Part shown: positions 45,567 to 55,288 of the stretch, one piece after another
Numbering within the stretch: the first letter of the stretch is position 1
Layout of the letters: each line of letters begins with the position of its first letter
Assembly (NCBI GenBank): GCA_951812665.1
Contig: CATOST010000026.1
Span: 1-64,000, forward strand
Length of the DNA: 64,000 bases
Source of the DNA: an uncultured Acidobacteriota bacterium
GTDB taxonomy: Bacteria > Acidobacteriota > UBA6911 > RPQK01 > JAJDTT01
Direction: 5' to 3'
Notes under the pieces: generated by a model
Databases searched by the model: none
Told to the model about the DNA's origin: nothing
The model's input: only the letters and a program-made list of their open reading frames with translations
Position numbers and translations under genes: made by a program

Positions 45567-47692
45567 TTACTCATGGCCGGAAGCTTCCAAGAGGAAATAC
45601 ATCGGCAAGCGTGTCTCTCGTCTGGATGGGCCTCTCAAGGTTACGGGAGTCGCCAAGTACTCCTACGACGTCAACCGCTCCGGGATGCTGGTCGCCAAGA
45701 TCCTTCGCTGTCCTCATGCCCACGCTCGGATCACGGCCCTGGACACCTCGGCCGCGGAAAGCCTACCCGGTGTCAAGGCAGTCCGTGTGATTCAGGGAGT
45801 CGGCTCCGAGATCAAGTGGGAGCTGGACGAGGTGGCGACCGTCGCCGCCGAGACCGAAGAGGCGGCTGAGGATGGGGTCCGGGCAATCCGGATCGATTAC
45901 GAGGTGCTTTCCCATTTCGTCACTGAAGAGGATCGGGCCAACGCTCCGGACCAGGAGATTGCAAGGGAGGAGACCGAAGGAGACCCGGCGGCGGCCATGG
46001 CCTCGGCGGACATCCGGAGCAAGGGCTATTATGGCATTGCCGCCATCACCCATTGCTGCATGGAGTCTCACGGTCAGGTCTGCGAGTGGGAAGGCGAGGA
46101 CAAGCTGAATGCCTGGTGCTCCACCCAGGCGGTTTCGGGTCTGCCCGGCCAGTTCGCCGACAAGCTGGGCCTGCCGACCGCCAACGTGCGGGTCATCACG
46201 CCCTACATGGGCGGTGGATTCGGAAGCAAGTTCAGCGCCGATCGCTGGGGCATCGAGTGTGCCGAGCTGGCCCGTCAGGAAAATGCCGCCGTCAAACTGT
46301 TCCTGGAGCGGGACGCGGAGTTGGCCGTTGCGGGAGATCGCCCCTCGGCTTACGCCAAAATCGAGGTCGGCGCCAAATCCGACGGAACCATCGTGGCCTG
46401 GTCTTCGGAAACGTGGGGCTCCGGCGGGATTTCAGGTTCGCGCGGAAGTCCGCCCGTCCCCTACGTTTTCCAGGTTCCCAACCGGAACCAGACACACCAT
46501 TCCATCGTCATCAACAAGGCCACGGCACGAGCTTGGCGGGCACCCAACCATCCTCAGGCCTGCTTCCTGACCATGAGCGCTCTGGAAGATCTGGCGGCCG
46601 AGTTGAAGATGGATCCCCTGGATCTGTTTCTCAAGAACGTCTCCATTACCGGACCTCGAGCCGACACCTATGCCGAGGAATTGGAGGTGGGGGCCGGCCT
46701 CATGGATTGGAGGCGAAACTGGCACGCCCGGGGAGACAGTGGACGCGGCCCCGTCAAGCGGGGTCTCGGACTGGGTCTTCACACCTGGGGCGGAAGAGCT
46801 CATCAGAGCAACTGTGAAGTCGTGATCTTTCCCGACGGAAACGTGGAAGCACGATTGGGGAGCCAGGATCTGGGCACGGGCACCATTACGGTCGTCGCCA
46901 TGATCCTGGGCGAGACCTTGGATCTCCCCCTCGACGCCGTGAACGTGCGCATCGGCGACAGCCGTTTTCCCCGCCTCGGGAGGGTCCGGAGGGAGCACCA
47001 CCGTCGGAGGCGTGACCTCATCGACACGCCGGGCGGCGGTCAACGCGCTGGAGCAGTTGCTGGAACGGGTGGCTCCGTCCCTGGGCGTTTCCGCCGATCA
47101 ACTGGAAGCCGTCGGCGGACGGGTTCAGGTCAAAGGGAACCCGGCCCGCAGTCTCTCCTGGCGGCAGGCGGCGGCCCGTATCGGTCCCAGCCCCATGAGC
47201 GCGACGGGAAAGAATCCCGGACCCGGCAAGCTCAGTGACAGCGGTGTGGGCGGTATTCAGATGGCGGACGTCTCCGTCGACGTGGAGACGGGGATCGTCA
47301 AGATCAACAAGGTGGTGGCGGTTCAAGACTGCGGACTGATCATCGACATGAAGCTTTCCGAGAGCCAGGTCTATGGTTCCTTGATCATGGGCATCGCCTA
47401 CGCCTTGTGCGAGGAGAAGGTGTTGGATCCGGTGAGCGGCAAGATGCTGAATCCCGACATGGAGTTTTATAAGCTGCCCGGGATCGGGGACATCGGCGAG
47501 TTGGTCGTGCACATGATGACGGGCCCCGAGTACGACAAGCGGGGCGTGATCGGATTGGGTGAGCCGCCGGTGATCTCCACCGGCGCGGCGATTGCGAATG
47601 CCGTGGCCAACGCCATCGGTGTACGGGTTCCATACATGCCCGTTACCCCCAATCGCGTGTTGGAAGCCCTTGAGAAGGGAGGAGCTGCCTGA
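45559..47692 (+). pseudogene. Molybdopterin-binding subunit of the PaoABC-like enzyme, one frameshift
   Basis: The N-terminal part (MADYSWPEASKRKYIGKRVSRLDGPLKVTGVAKYSYDV) and the middle (CCMESHGQVCEWEG, ITPYMGGGFGSKFSADRWGIECAELA, TARAWRAPNHPQACFLTMSALEDLA, RLGSQDLGTGTITVVAMILGETLDL) are typical of xanthine oxidase-family large subunits. Near 46970 an extra C in a CCCC run throws the frame; continuing in the next frame gives SGGSGGSTTVGGVTSSTRRAAVNALEQLL, then QDCGLIIDMKLSESQVYGSLIMGIAYAL and GLGEPPVIST with the catalytic Glu. Corrected, the protein is about 710 residues. The homopolymer position suggests a sequencing error. Confidence 0.87.
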
Positions 47693-48681
47693 TGCGAGCC
47701 TTCGAATATGCCAACCCAACCTCGATCCAGGAGGCTGTACAGCTCCTGGGAAGTAACGATGGAGAGTCAGCGGTGCTGGCCGGCGGAACCGATCTCCTGA
47801 GTCTGATGAAGGACTATGTCGTGACTCCCGGCCGCCTGGTGAACATCAAGTCCATCGACGAGCTTCAGGGGGTGAGTTACGACTCCGCCACCGGGCTCAG
47901 CATCGGAGCCGTCGCGACCCTGGACGAATTGGCCGCCCAGACTTTCGTGCAGACCCACTATCCGGCGCTGGTGCAGGCGCTTGACGGCATTCGCAGTCCG
48001 CAGATCCAGGCTGCCGGAACCGTCGGGGGTGATCTCTGTCAACGTCCCCGCTGCTGGTATTTCCGACGCGGCTTCGGACTGTTGGCGCAAATGGACGGCA
48101 AGTCCATGGTCGCGGCTGGAGACAACCGCTACCACGCCATTTTGGGCAATGACGGCGCGGCGCAATTCGTCAATGCCTCGAGTCTGGCCCCCGCTCTGAT
48201 TGCACTCGGCGCCAAGGTCACGATCCAAGGAGTCTCCGGTTCCCGGGAAGTCGACCTTAAGAATTTTTTCCAAACCCCCGGGTCCCAAGGTGAGCGGGAA
48301 AACGTCCTGGCTCCCAACGAGATTCTGACCCGGATCATGGTTCCGGCGGCTTCAGGGGCCCAGAGCGCAACCTACGAAGTTCGGGAGAAGGAGGCACTGG
48401 ACTGGCCGCTGGCGGCGGCGTCCGTCTCTCTCACCCGGAATGGAGGGGGTGTCGGTCAAGCCCGCGTCGTCTTGGGACACGTGGCTCCGGTGCCCTGGGT
48501 TTCCGAGAAGGCCGGCATGGCTCTGCAAGGCAAAGCCGTCAGCCGGGAATCGGCGGAGCGTGCCGGTGATGCGGCCGTCGAAGGGGCCCGGGCTCTGAGC
48601 CGGAACAAATACAAGATCCAGTTGGCTCGAGTGGCCGTCAAGCGGGCCGTGCTCCGGGCAGCCGGGATGGAGGGGAGTTGA
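47692..48681 (+). CDS. FAD-binding subunit of the PaoABC-like enzyme
   Basis: The 329-residue protein starts at ATG 47692, overlapping the previous stop by one base. It has the FAD pocket (LAGGTDLLSLMKDYVVTPGRLVNIKSI; AAGTVGGDLCQRPRCWYFRRGFG). The QRxRCWYFR block with nearby Cys residues resembles PaoB/YagS, which holds an extra 4Fe-4S cluster. The molybdenum centre is in the neighbouring large subunit. The complex oxidises aldehydes to acids, usually for detoxification in the periplasm. No dedicated XdhC/PaoD chaperone gene is in the window. Confidence 0.88.
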   Translation: MRAFEYANPTSIQEAVQLLGSNDGESAVLAGGTDLLSLMKDYVVTPGRLVNIKSIDELQGVSYDSATGLSIGAVATLDELAAQTFVQTHYPALVQALDGIRSPQIQAAGTVGGDLCQRPRCWYFRRGFGLLAQMDGKSMVAAGDNRYHAILGNDGAAQFVNASSLAPALIALGAKVTIQGVSGSREVDLKNFFQTPGSQGERENVLAPNEILTRIMVPAASGAQSATYEVREKEALDWPLAAASVSLTRNGGGVGQARVVLGHVAPVPWVSEKAGMALQGKAVSRESAERAGDAAVEGARALSRNKYKIQLARVAVKRAVLRAAGMEGS

Positions 48682-48683
48682 TC

Positions 48684-48893
48684 ATGTTGGACGTGGAGCA
48701 GATCAAGTTTCAACTTTGCCGACGTTTGCGGTGGAAGGGAATGTACGTCGAGGCGGAGCCGGATCTCACGGTGCCTCCAAGCAATGACGCTTTCTTCTGG
48801 TGCAACGAGACCATGACCTGCCTGGGACCCGACGGGGACTTGGCGAACGAGGAGAGGTGCCAGTCGGACCGGGGCTGCCACGAGCCCTTGTAG
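48684..48893 (+). CDS. Small Cys-containing protein at the end of the aldehyde oxidoreductase operon
   Basis: ATG 48684, two bases after the FAD-subunit stop, has AGGGGAG eight bases away and encodes 69 residues. The N-terminal part is helical (MLDVEQIKFQLCRRLRWKGMYVEAEPDL). The C-terminal half has four Cys (FWCNETMTCLGPDGD, ERCQSDRGCHEPL) that could bind metal or form disulfides. No signal peptide is present. Tight spacing and a good RBS argue it is real and co-expressed with the molybdoenzyme. I do not recognise the family; a maturation or electron-transfer role is possible. Confidence 0.68.
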   Translation: MLDVEQIKFQLCRRLRWKGMYVEAEPDLTVPPSNDAFFWCNETMTCLGPDGDLANEERCQSDRGCHEPL

Positions 48894-49044
48894 TAGTTGC
48901 TCAGGGCGAAAGATCCCGGCTGCGCTCGATCCGGAATCGGTGGGTTGCACACCGACCGTGGCTCCTGGTTCGGATTGGCGCGGTCAAGTTGGTCCGACGG
49001 ATACATCTGATAGGATAAGGACTCAATCACATAGGGGGTCAGTT

Positions 49045-49707
49045 ATGAGAACAGGAATCGTTGCTTGCTTGACCTTGGCCGTGGTCATGATGCCTCTGGT
49101 TGCCGCCGACGCCACCATCGCCGGCGATTATCTGGAGGTGAGGACGACGGACGTTTACACCGGGCCCTGTTTCGCCAACGCGGAAGTCAATCTGACGGGG
49201 AAAGAGGCCATGCTCGCCTGGCGGGTCCGCCAGGGGAGTTGGAACGGCGTTTCGCTGCATGGACTCAGCGTGATTGCCATCGTAAAGTCCGCGTCCACCT
49301 TGGGTGATCCTCATGCCGTGGACCGTTCCGCCCGGTCTCTGATCGTGGTGGACGAGCGGGCGGACCAAGATCAGGAGGAGGCCCTGTTGGCTTTCGTCCG
49401 GGCGGAAGCTCCCCATCTGATGGAGGATCTGGTCCAGGTCCAACGCGCGCCCATCGCTCTTGAATTCGGCGCGTCCAAGGCGTTTGCGCGCCTGCAGGCT
49501 GGAGACATCGCCTCCCTCCGGACCCGGGCCCTGAATCACCACGACCATATCTGCGGCAACGAAACGGTCTACTATCCGCCGTTGACCGAGGTGGCCGATG
49601 CCCGTCCCGCCTTCACTCTCTCCCATAGATTCCAGGGAGAGGGGCTGGGAAGCAACTGGGGAACCTACGGAACCCGCGGGGCCTTCGTCGGGAGCTTCAC
49701 GCGCTGA
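49045..49707 (+). CDS. Exported DUF1326-family protein
   Basis: ATG 49045 with AGGGGG seven bases away gives 220 residues with a signal peptide (GIVACLTLAVVMMPLVAADA). The mature start IAGDYLEVRTTDVYTGPCFANAEVNLTGKEAMLAWRVRQGSW is the DUF1326 pattern, in which one Cys (in GPCFAN) is kept. The rest of the domain continues to SNWGTYGTRGAFVGSFTR. The function is unknown. It is followed eight bases later by another exported protein, so the pair is probably an operon. Confidence 0.78.
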   Translation: MRTGIVACLTLAVVMMPLVAADATIAGDYLEVRTTDVYTGPCFANAEVNLTGKEAMLAWRVRQGSWNGVSLHGLSVIAIVKSASTLGDPHAVDRSARSLIVVDERADQDQEEALLAFVRAEAPHLMEDLVQVQRAPIALEFGASKAFARLQAGDIASLRTRALNHHDHICGNETVYYPPLTEVADARPAFTLSHRFQGEGLGSNWGTYGTRGAFVGSFTR

Positions 49708-49715
49708 GGAGATCG

Positions 49716-50408
49716 GTGCGGATCGGACGGCGAGTTCGCGAAAGAACTTGGTTCGTGTCCCGTCGGCTGCTGGGGATCGTCCTGTTCGGTGTCGGTTTGA
49801 CGCCGGCCCTCGGTGCGGACGGGCCCTTGACCGTGGAGGCGGCCAAGGTCGACCCACCGCCGGAACTTTCCCAGGAGGTGCGGAACACTCTCCAGCCGGA
49901 CGCTCTGCGCGTTTTGCAGAGCGGACAACCTTTTGCGGAATTCTGGCTGAGAGCGGAGGTGCCGGAGGCATCGTCGCCGTCCACCGAGTTGGGAGTCAGT
50001 TTCGGCCAGTGGAAGGTTGGAACCCTGGTCGGCGCCGTCCGCTTTCCGGCGAAGTGGTCCGACTACAAGGATCTGCCGATTGTACCTGGCGTCTATACCC
50101 TCCGCTATGCCATCCAGCCGCAGGACGGCGCCCACATGGGCGTGGCCATGTACCGGGATTTCCTCCTACTGATCCCTGCCAAGATGGATGGAGACCCGGA
50201 TCTGGAATACCGACCGGAGGAGTTGGTGAAAGCCAGCGCCGAAGCCGCCGTCGGCAGGCATCCCGCCACTCTCAGCCTCTTCCCGATCTACGACGAGGTC
50301 ACCGGCCCCAAGCTCATGAAGAACGATATGGACCAGTGGACTCTGGTCGTCCAGTCCGGTTCTCTGACGCTGGGCCTGGTGATGCTCGGCCACGGTGAGA
50401 TCGAATAA
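49716..50408 (+). CDS. Exported protein of unknown function
   Basis: GTG 49716 gives 230 residues with a basic N-terminus and signal peptide (RRLLGIVLFGVGLTPALGA). The mature part is predicted alpha/beta (PFAEFWLRAEVPE, LVGAVRFPAKWSDYKDLPIVPGVYTLRYAIQPQDGAHMGVAMYRDFLLLIPA, QWTLVVQSGSLTLGLVMLGHGEIE). The GxYTLRY pattern with a following DFLLL strand is common in small secreted proteins of unknown function in Acidobacteriota and Planctomycetes. It follows the DUF1326 gene by eight bases. No catalytic motif was recognised. Confidence 0.72.
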   Translation: MRIGRRVRERTWFVSRRLLGIVLFGVGLTPALGADGPLTVEAAKVDPPPELSQEVRNTLQPDALRVLQSGQPFAEFWLRAEVPEASSPSTELGVSFGQWKVGTLVGAVRFPAKWSDYKDLPIVPGVYTLRYAIQPQDGAHMGVAMYRDFLLLIPAKMDGDPDLEYRPEELVKASAEAAVGRHPATLSLFPIYDEVTGPKLMKNDMDQWTLVVQSGSLTLGLVMLGHGEIE

Positions 50409-50426
50409 CCTGGAAGACCCGGTTTC

Positions 50427-51869
50427 TCAGTGACCCGCGGCCGGGTTGCCGCCAGCCATTTGTGAGACGATCCGCCCCGTCGTAAAGGTCACGGTGGTAC
50501 CCACCAGAACGTACCAGGGCCACGCCACTCCTCCCGTCCAGTGGATCACGAGCATGGTGGCGAGGCCCGCCGCCATTCCCGTCAGCGCCCCTCTCTGGGT
50601 GATGCCGCGACGGCGCAGAGCCAGCAGAAAGACACCCAGGACGCTTCCCATGGTCAGGCTGGGTATGGTCAGGCCCGCTTCCAGGACGGATCCCCAGTTC
50701 CTGGCCAAAAGAGCGATGACCACCAGAATCCCGCACCATCCCAGGGTCAACAGCCGGGACACCCTCAAGTAGTGGGCTTCGGTTCCACTCCGCCACCGGC
50801 GGTAGAAGTCGTGGATGGAGGAGGCGGACAGGGAGTTCAGAGAACTGCTGAGAGTCGACATGGCAGCGGCGAAGATGGCTGCAATGATCAGCCCCGAGAT
50901 TCCCGAGGGCAACTCCTGGACGATGAAGATGGGAAATATCCGGTCGGTCTGGACCAGTTCCTGCTCCAGAGGGAAATTCCTGTAGAAGACGAAGAGCAGA
51001 GCTCCCAGCAGCAGGAAGAGTCCGAACTGTGCCAGGATCACCACGCCGCTGGCGATCAGAGCGATCTGGCTGCGTCTGGGACTGCCGCTCGAAAGATAGC
51101 GCTGGACCATCATCTGGTCCGTGCCGTGGGTCGCCAGGGTCAGAAAGGCGCCGCCCAACAGGCCCGCCCAGAAGGTGTAGGGGGTGGCCAGAGCCAGATC
51201 GAAGTCGAAGACCTGCAGCTTGCCGTGGAGCTGCGCCTCACTGATGGCCTGGGACCATCCTCCGGGGATCTTTTCCAGCAGGACGTAGAGAGCGATGGCG
51301 GCTCCCGACAGATAGACGACGAGTTGAACCACGTCATTGAAGATGACCGAGAGCATGCCTCCGTAGAACGTATAGGCGACGGTGACGGCGCCGATCAGGA
51401 GGACGGCCCAGAAGTCGGAGAGTCCCGTGACCACCGAAAGGACGAGCCCGGTGGAAAACAGACGGACCCCGTCCGCCAGCGAACGGGTGCCGAGAAAAAG
51501 GAGGGCAGAGAAGTTTCTCACCCCTTTCCCCAGCCGGTAGGCCAAGAGCTCGTAGGCGGTCTGCAGCCGCTGTTTGAAGTAGGCGGGGACCAGCAGAAAA
51601 CTGACCAGTACACGGCCCACCACGTATCCCAGGACCAACTGGAGGAAAGTGAAATTTCCGGTGTAGGAGAGGGCCGGGACCCCGATGAAGGTGAGGGTGC
51701 TGGTCTCGGTAGCGACGATGGAGAGGCAGACGACCCACCAGGAAAGGTTGCGGCCGGCCAGGAAGTATTGTCCCAGATCCTTACGGCCTCGGCCCAGCAG
51801 GATGCCCAGGAGGGCCGTAGCCAGGAGGTAAAGCACCAGGATGGTGTAGTCCAGGAGCGAAAAACCCAC
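50427..51869 (-). CDS. Sodium:solute symporter family transporter
   Basis: The 480-residue protein has about 13 hydrophobic segments. Family features are present: LGRGRKDLGQYFLAGRNLSWWVVCLSIVATETSTLTFIGVPAL in helices 1-2, YTFYGGMLSVIFNDVVQLVVYLSGA in helix 5, and SGLIIAAIFAAAMSTLSSSLNSLSASSIHDFYRRW, where the two Ser-Thr motifs form the sodium site. It would import a solute such as a sugar, carboxylate or amino acid with sodium. The start is GTG 51869. The GNAT protein gene lies 43 bases upstream on the same strand. Confidence 0.9.
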   Translation of the reverse strand: MGFSLLDYTILVLYLLATALLGILLGRGRKDLGQYFLAGRNLSWWVVCLSIVATETSTLTFIGVPALSYTGNFTFLQLVLGYVVGRVLVSFLLVPAYFKQRLQTAYELLAYRLGKGVRNFSALLFLGTRSLADGVRLFSTGLVLSVVTGLSDFWAVLLIGAVTVAYTFYGGMLSVIFNDVVQLVVYLSGAAIALYVLLEKIPGGWSQAISEAQLHGKLQVFDFDLALATPYTFWAGLLGGAFLTLATHGTDQMMVQRYLSSGSPRRSQIALIASGVVILAQFGLFLLLGALLFVFYRNFPLEQELVQTDRIFPIFIVQELPSGISGLIIAAIFAAAMSTLSSSLNSLSASSIHDFYRRWRSGTEAHYLRVSRLLTLGWCGILVVIALLARNWGSVLEAGLTIPSLTMGSVLGVFLLALRRRGITQRGALTGMAAGLATMLVIHWTGGVAWPWYVLVGTTVTFTTGRIVSQMAGGNPAAGH

Positions 51870-51912
51870 GGCGGCTTATGGTCCTACGTTCCCGGACCGG
51901 GGTCAATCGAGA

Positions 51913-52812
51913 TTATTCCGAATTCAGGATCCGAGGCAGGGGTGAGCGATCCAGCAGGTAGGCGCTCCGTCCATCCATGAAGAAGAAATCCGAAGCGCAA
52001 TAGCTCCGGTTCAGGTAGTGGACGAAGATCTCGCGGATCTTCCGCTGCCACTCTCGAGCCAGCTTCGGCTCCGTTCTCCGAAGCGTGCTGAAGTCGCCGG
52101 GCACCTCGACCAGGAGCCGTTTCGAATCCAGGTCGAGCCGGAACTCGGTCAGACGTGCAAGACCGCTGATCGGATCAGGTTTCACCCGGGTGGCCCAGGG
52201 CAGGCCGGCAACCGTCGATGTGGATGAGGACGACCGGTCGATCCTTCGCCGGACGCGTTGCGATTTGACGGACCAGGAAACCCACACCCGGTCGGAAGCG
52301 ATCCCGCGGGTGAAGTGGCTCTGGAGGTTCCCATAGTAGTTGGGGAGGTACGACCGAATCACGGATCCCAGCTTCTTCAGATTCAAGTGGGCGTTCGCCG
52401 CAAGGAGCGGATCAAAGGTCCACTTGATCAGATCCAGTCCCGAACCCAGAGCGTAGTCCCTCTGGAACAGCTTCAAGTGGTACCCGATGCCGTAGGAACG
52501 GTAAGCCGGGAGGACGCCCATGAGTTGGCTGTGGAGGTAGGGGACTCGCGTCCCGTTTTCCGACCCCAGCCAAGCGAGAGCGAACCCCACCAGATCGCCG
52601 CCGGCAAAGGCTCCGGCCACCAGCCCGCCACTCTCGGCCACGGCGAACAGGGCTCGAGCCGGGTAGGGGGAATCGGAGCCGGGTGTGCCGTACCCCCAGA
52701 TCTGTTCCTCCAGGTCGACGACCTGATCCATTTCTCCGATTGCGGTGAGGGCTCCGAGGCGAATGGTTTGAATGCCGGTCCGAACCGTCCGTTCAGGTAG
52801 GAGATCAGCCAT
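51913..52812 (-). CDS. GNAT-fold acyltransferase-like protein
   Basis: ATG 52812 gives 299 residues. The N-terminal half is a GNAT domain with SPYPARALFAVAESGGLVAGAFAGGDLVGFALAWL, then LMGVLPAYRSYGIGYHLKLFQRDYAL, the acetyl-CoA loop (Q/RxxGxG/A variant). The second half (FDPLLAANAHLNLKKLGSVIRSYLPNYYGNL...) resembles the extended GNAT proteins found beside menaquinone or peptidase genes. Acceptor substrate unknown. It diverges from the aminotransferase gene by 101 bases. Confidence 0.78.
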   Translation of the reverse strand: MADLLPERTVRTGIQTIRLGALTAIGEMDQVVDLEEQIWGYGTPGSDSPYPARALFAVAESGGLVAGAFAGGDLVGFALAWLGSENGTRVPYLHSQLMGVLPAYRSYGIGYHLKLFQRDYALGSGLDLIKWTFDPLLAANAHLNLKKLGSVIRSYLPNYYGNLQSHFTRGIASDRVWVSWSVKSQRVRRRIDRSSSSTSTVAGLPWATRVKPDPISGLARLTEFRLDLDSKRLLVEVPGDFSTLRRTEPKLAREWQRKIREIFVHYLNRSYCASDFFFMDGRSAYLLDRSPLPRILNSE

Positions 52813-52913
52813 GGTCGGCTCCCGTCCGGGTGCGCCGCCGGATTATAGCAGTTCCGGTTCGAAGACCCGCTCCACCGTTGAATACTTGACGGAACGAGGT
52901 TCGCACCCCGAGA

Positions 52914-54098
52914 ATGACCGGAATGCGGCTGGCGAATCGAATGTCCAATTTGGGCACCGAAACGGCATTTGAGGTGCTGGCCCGGGCCAAGGGCCTGGAA
53001 GCACAAGGCCGGGACATCGTCCACCTGGAGATCGGAGAGCCCGACTTCAATACCCATAAAGACATTGTCGAGGCGGCGGTCGAGGCCTTGAGAGACGGCC
53101 ATCACCACTACACTCCGTCGGCGGGCATCCTTCCATTGCGTCAGGCCATCGCCCGAGAGATCTCGCAGACCAGGCAGATCGCGGTCGATCCGGATGAGGT
53201 CGTGGTGACGCCCGGCGCCAAGCCGATCATATTCTTTTCCCTGCTGGCTCTGGCCCAGAAGGGGGACGAGGTGATCTATCCCGATCCGGGGTTCCCCATC
53301 TACGAGTCGATGATCCGGTATGTGGGGGCGCGTCCGGTGCCCGTTCCCTTGCGCGAGGAGTTGGATTTTCGGATCGATATCCAGGAACTGGTCGACTTGT
53401 CCAGTCCGCGCACCCGTCTCATCATTCTCAACTCGCCCAACAACCCCACCGGTTCGGTGCTGAACCGGGGAGACCTCGCCGCCATCGTCGACGCGTTCGC
53501 GGAATCGGACGTTCTCTTTCTCTCCGACGAGGTCTACAACCGCATCATTTACGACGAACCCCATGTGAGTATCGCTTCGTTCCCCGGAATGAAGGAGCGG
53601 ACCATTCTGCTCGACGGGTTCTCCAAGACCTACGCCATGACCGGCTGGCGGATGGGTTACGGCATCATGCCCAAGGAGCTGGCCGGACACCTGACCAAGC
53701 TCATGGTCAACTCCAATTCCTGTACGGCCGCCTTCACCCAGATGGCCGGAATCCAGGCGCTCCAGCAGGATCCGAAGCCGGTCCACGAGATGGTGAAGAT
53801 CTTCCAGACTCGGAGAGATCGAATCGTCGATCTTCTGAACAGCGTCGAGGGGGTCTCCTGCCGGCTGCCGAAAGGCGCCTTTTACGTTTTTCCCAACACC
53901 AGAGCGCTATCCGGCGATTCTCCCAAGCTGGCTGATTTCCTGCTGCAGGAAGGGGGTGTCGCGCTCCTTTCCGGCACCTCCTTTGGAACCATGGGTCAGG
54001 GCTACCTGCGTCTTTCCTATGCCACCTCCCTGGAAATGCTGGAGAAGGGTGTCCGGAGGATGAAGGCAGCTTTGGCGAAGTGGCCGGCTATGGCCTGA
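52914..54098 (+). CDS. Class I/II pyridoxal-phosphate aminotransferase
   Basis: The 394-residue protein starts at ATG 52914 (a second ATG lies three codons on) and has fold-type I motifs: IVHLEIGEPDFNTHKDIVEAAVEAL, GAKPIIFFSLLAL, ILNSPNNPTGSVLN, FLSDEVYNRIIYD, and the PLP lysine in LLDGFSKTYAMTGWRMGYG. The C-terminal arginine for the substrate carboxylate is in GYLRLSYATS. It resembles aspartate or aromatic aminotransferases. The downstream neighbour 50 bases away is a D-2-hydroxyacid dehydrogenase, so the two may interconvert amino and hydroxy acids through a keto acid. Confidence 0.88.
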   Translation: MTGMRLANRMSNLGTETAFEVLARAKGLEAQGRDIVHLEIGEPDFNTHKDIVEAAVEALRDGHHHYTPSAGILPLRQAIAREISQTRQIAVDPDEVVVTPGAKPIIFFSLLALAQKGDEVIYPDPGFPIYESMIRYVGARPVPVPLREELDFRIDIQELVDLSSPRTRLIILNSPNNPTGSVLNRGDLAAIVDAFAESDVLFLSDEVYNRIIYDEPHVSIASFPGMKERTILLDGFSKTYAMTGWRMGYGIMPKELAGHLTKLMVNSNSCTAAFTQMAGIQALQQDPKPVHEMVKIFQTRRDRIVDLLNSVEGVSCRLPKGAFYVFPNTRALSGDSPKLADFLLQEGGVALLSGTSFGTMGQGYLRLSYATSLEMLEKGVRRMKAALAKWPAMA

Positions 54099-54147
54099 TA
54101 TCAGATCTCGATTCGGAGAAAAGCGGGAAACGGGGGTCGAATACCAG

Positions 54148-55236
54148 ATGAAGAGTTATCGCATCTACGCAACCTGTGACATTGGAGAGGAGGGACTCAA
54201 GCGCCTGACCGATCGGGGATACCAGGTCGAAGTCTATCCCGAAGTCGAGCCTCCGCCGAAGGCGCTGATCGTGGAAAAGGTCGCGTCGGGAATCGACGGG
54301 CTCATCACCACGCTACGCGACCCCATCGATGAAGAGGTCTTCGAGGCGGGTCAGGGGACCTTGAAGGTAGTTTCCCAAATTGCCGTGGGCGTCGACAATA
54401 TCGACGAAGAGGCGGCACGCAAGTACCGGGTGCCCTACACCCATACGGCCGTGGTTCTGACCGATGCAACGGCCGAATTCGCTTTCTTCATCATGGGTTG
54501 CGTTTCGCGAAAGTTGTACCCGAGTGAGCGGTTGGTTCGGGAAGGCCGGTGGGAGACCTGGCATCCCTATCTTCCTTTCCTGGGTGACGAGGTCACGGGC
54601 AAAACGGTCGCAGTGATCGGCACCGGGCGCATTGGGCGGGCCTTTCTGCTCAAATGCACCGGATTGGACGCCGACATCCTTTGTTGTGACCTGATGCCGG
54701 AGGATCGGTCATTCGTGGAGTCGGTGCAGGCGCTCTACGACTTCAAGTACGAACAGGGCCTGTCCATTCGGCGCGCCACCATCCGTTGGACCTCATTCGA
54801 GGAGGCTTTCGGCCAGGCGGACTACATCAGCCTGCACGTCCCTCTCACGCCCGAAACACACCATCTTATCGATGACGAGGCGTTGGAAATGATGAAACCG
54901 ACGGCTTATCTCATCAACACCTCCCGGGGTCCTGTCGTGGACCCCGATGCGTTGGTCCGGGCCCTCCGCCAGGGCCAGATCGCCGGCGCCGCCTTGGATG
55001 TCTTCGAGCAGGAGCCGCTTCCCATCGACTCGCCGATGCAGGCGCCGGACCTGGAAGACCGTTTGCGCATCTTTCACCACTTCGCCAGCGCCGGACGGCG
55101 AACTCGGCTCTCGGGTGATCCGGACCTGGGCATGGCGGGTCGAACCGCCCAAGGCATCATCGACGTCCTGGAAGGGAATTACGGAGGGGACCCGTCCAAG
55201 ATGCCCTACGTGTTCAACAAGTCGGCGTTTGCTTGA
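54148..55236 (+). CDS. D-isomer-specific 2-hydroxyacid dehydrogenase
   Basis: The 362-residue protein has the N-terminal QIAVGVDNIDEEAARKYRVPYTHTAVVLTDATAEFAFFIM region, the NAD site GKTVAVIGTGRIGRAFLLKC (about residues 152-171), and INTSRGPVVDPDALVRAL with the catalytic Arg. Asp-Glu pairing appears in DVFEQEPL, and the usual GH dyad is replaced by FHHFASAG at the C-terminus. It is about 30 residues longer than glyoxylate reductase through an insert (SFVESVQALYDFKYEQGLSIRRATIRW). It reduces a 2-keto acid with NADH; the substrate is unassigned. Confidence 0.85.
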   Translation: MKSYRIYATCDIGEEGLKRLTDRGYQVEVYPEVEPPPKALIVEKVASGIDGLITTLRDPIDEEVFEAGQGTLKVVSQIAVGVDNIDEEAARKYRVPYTHTAVVLTDATAEFAFFIMGCVSRKLYPSERLVREGRWETWHPYLPFLGDEVTGKTVAVIGTGRIGRAFLLKCTGLDADILCCDLMPEDRSFVESVQALYDFKYEQGLSIRRATIRWTSFEEAFGQADYISLHVPLTPETHHLIDDEALEMMKPTAYLINTSRGPVVDPDALVRALRQGQIAGAALDVFEQEPLPIDSPMQAPDLEDRLRIFHHFASAGRRTRLSGDPDLGMAGRTAQGIIDVLEGNYGGDPSKMPYVFNKSAFA

Positions 55237-55288
55237 CTCGCACGTCTCTCCCTCGATCCAAACCGGACCCGATTCAGGTTCCGGCCAC

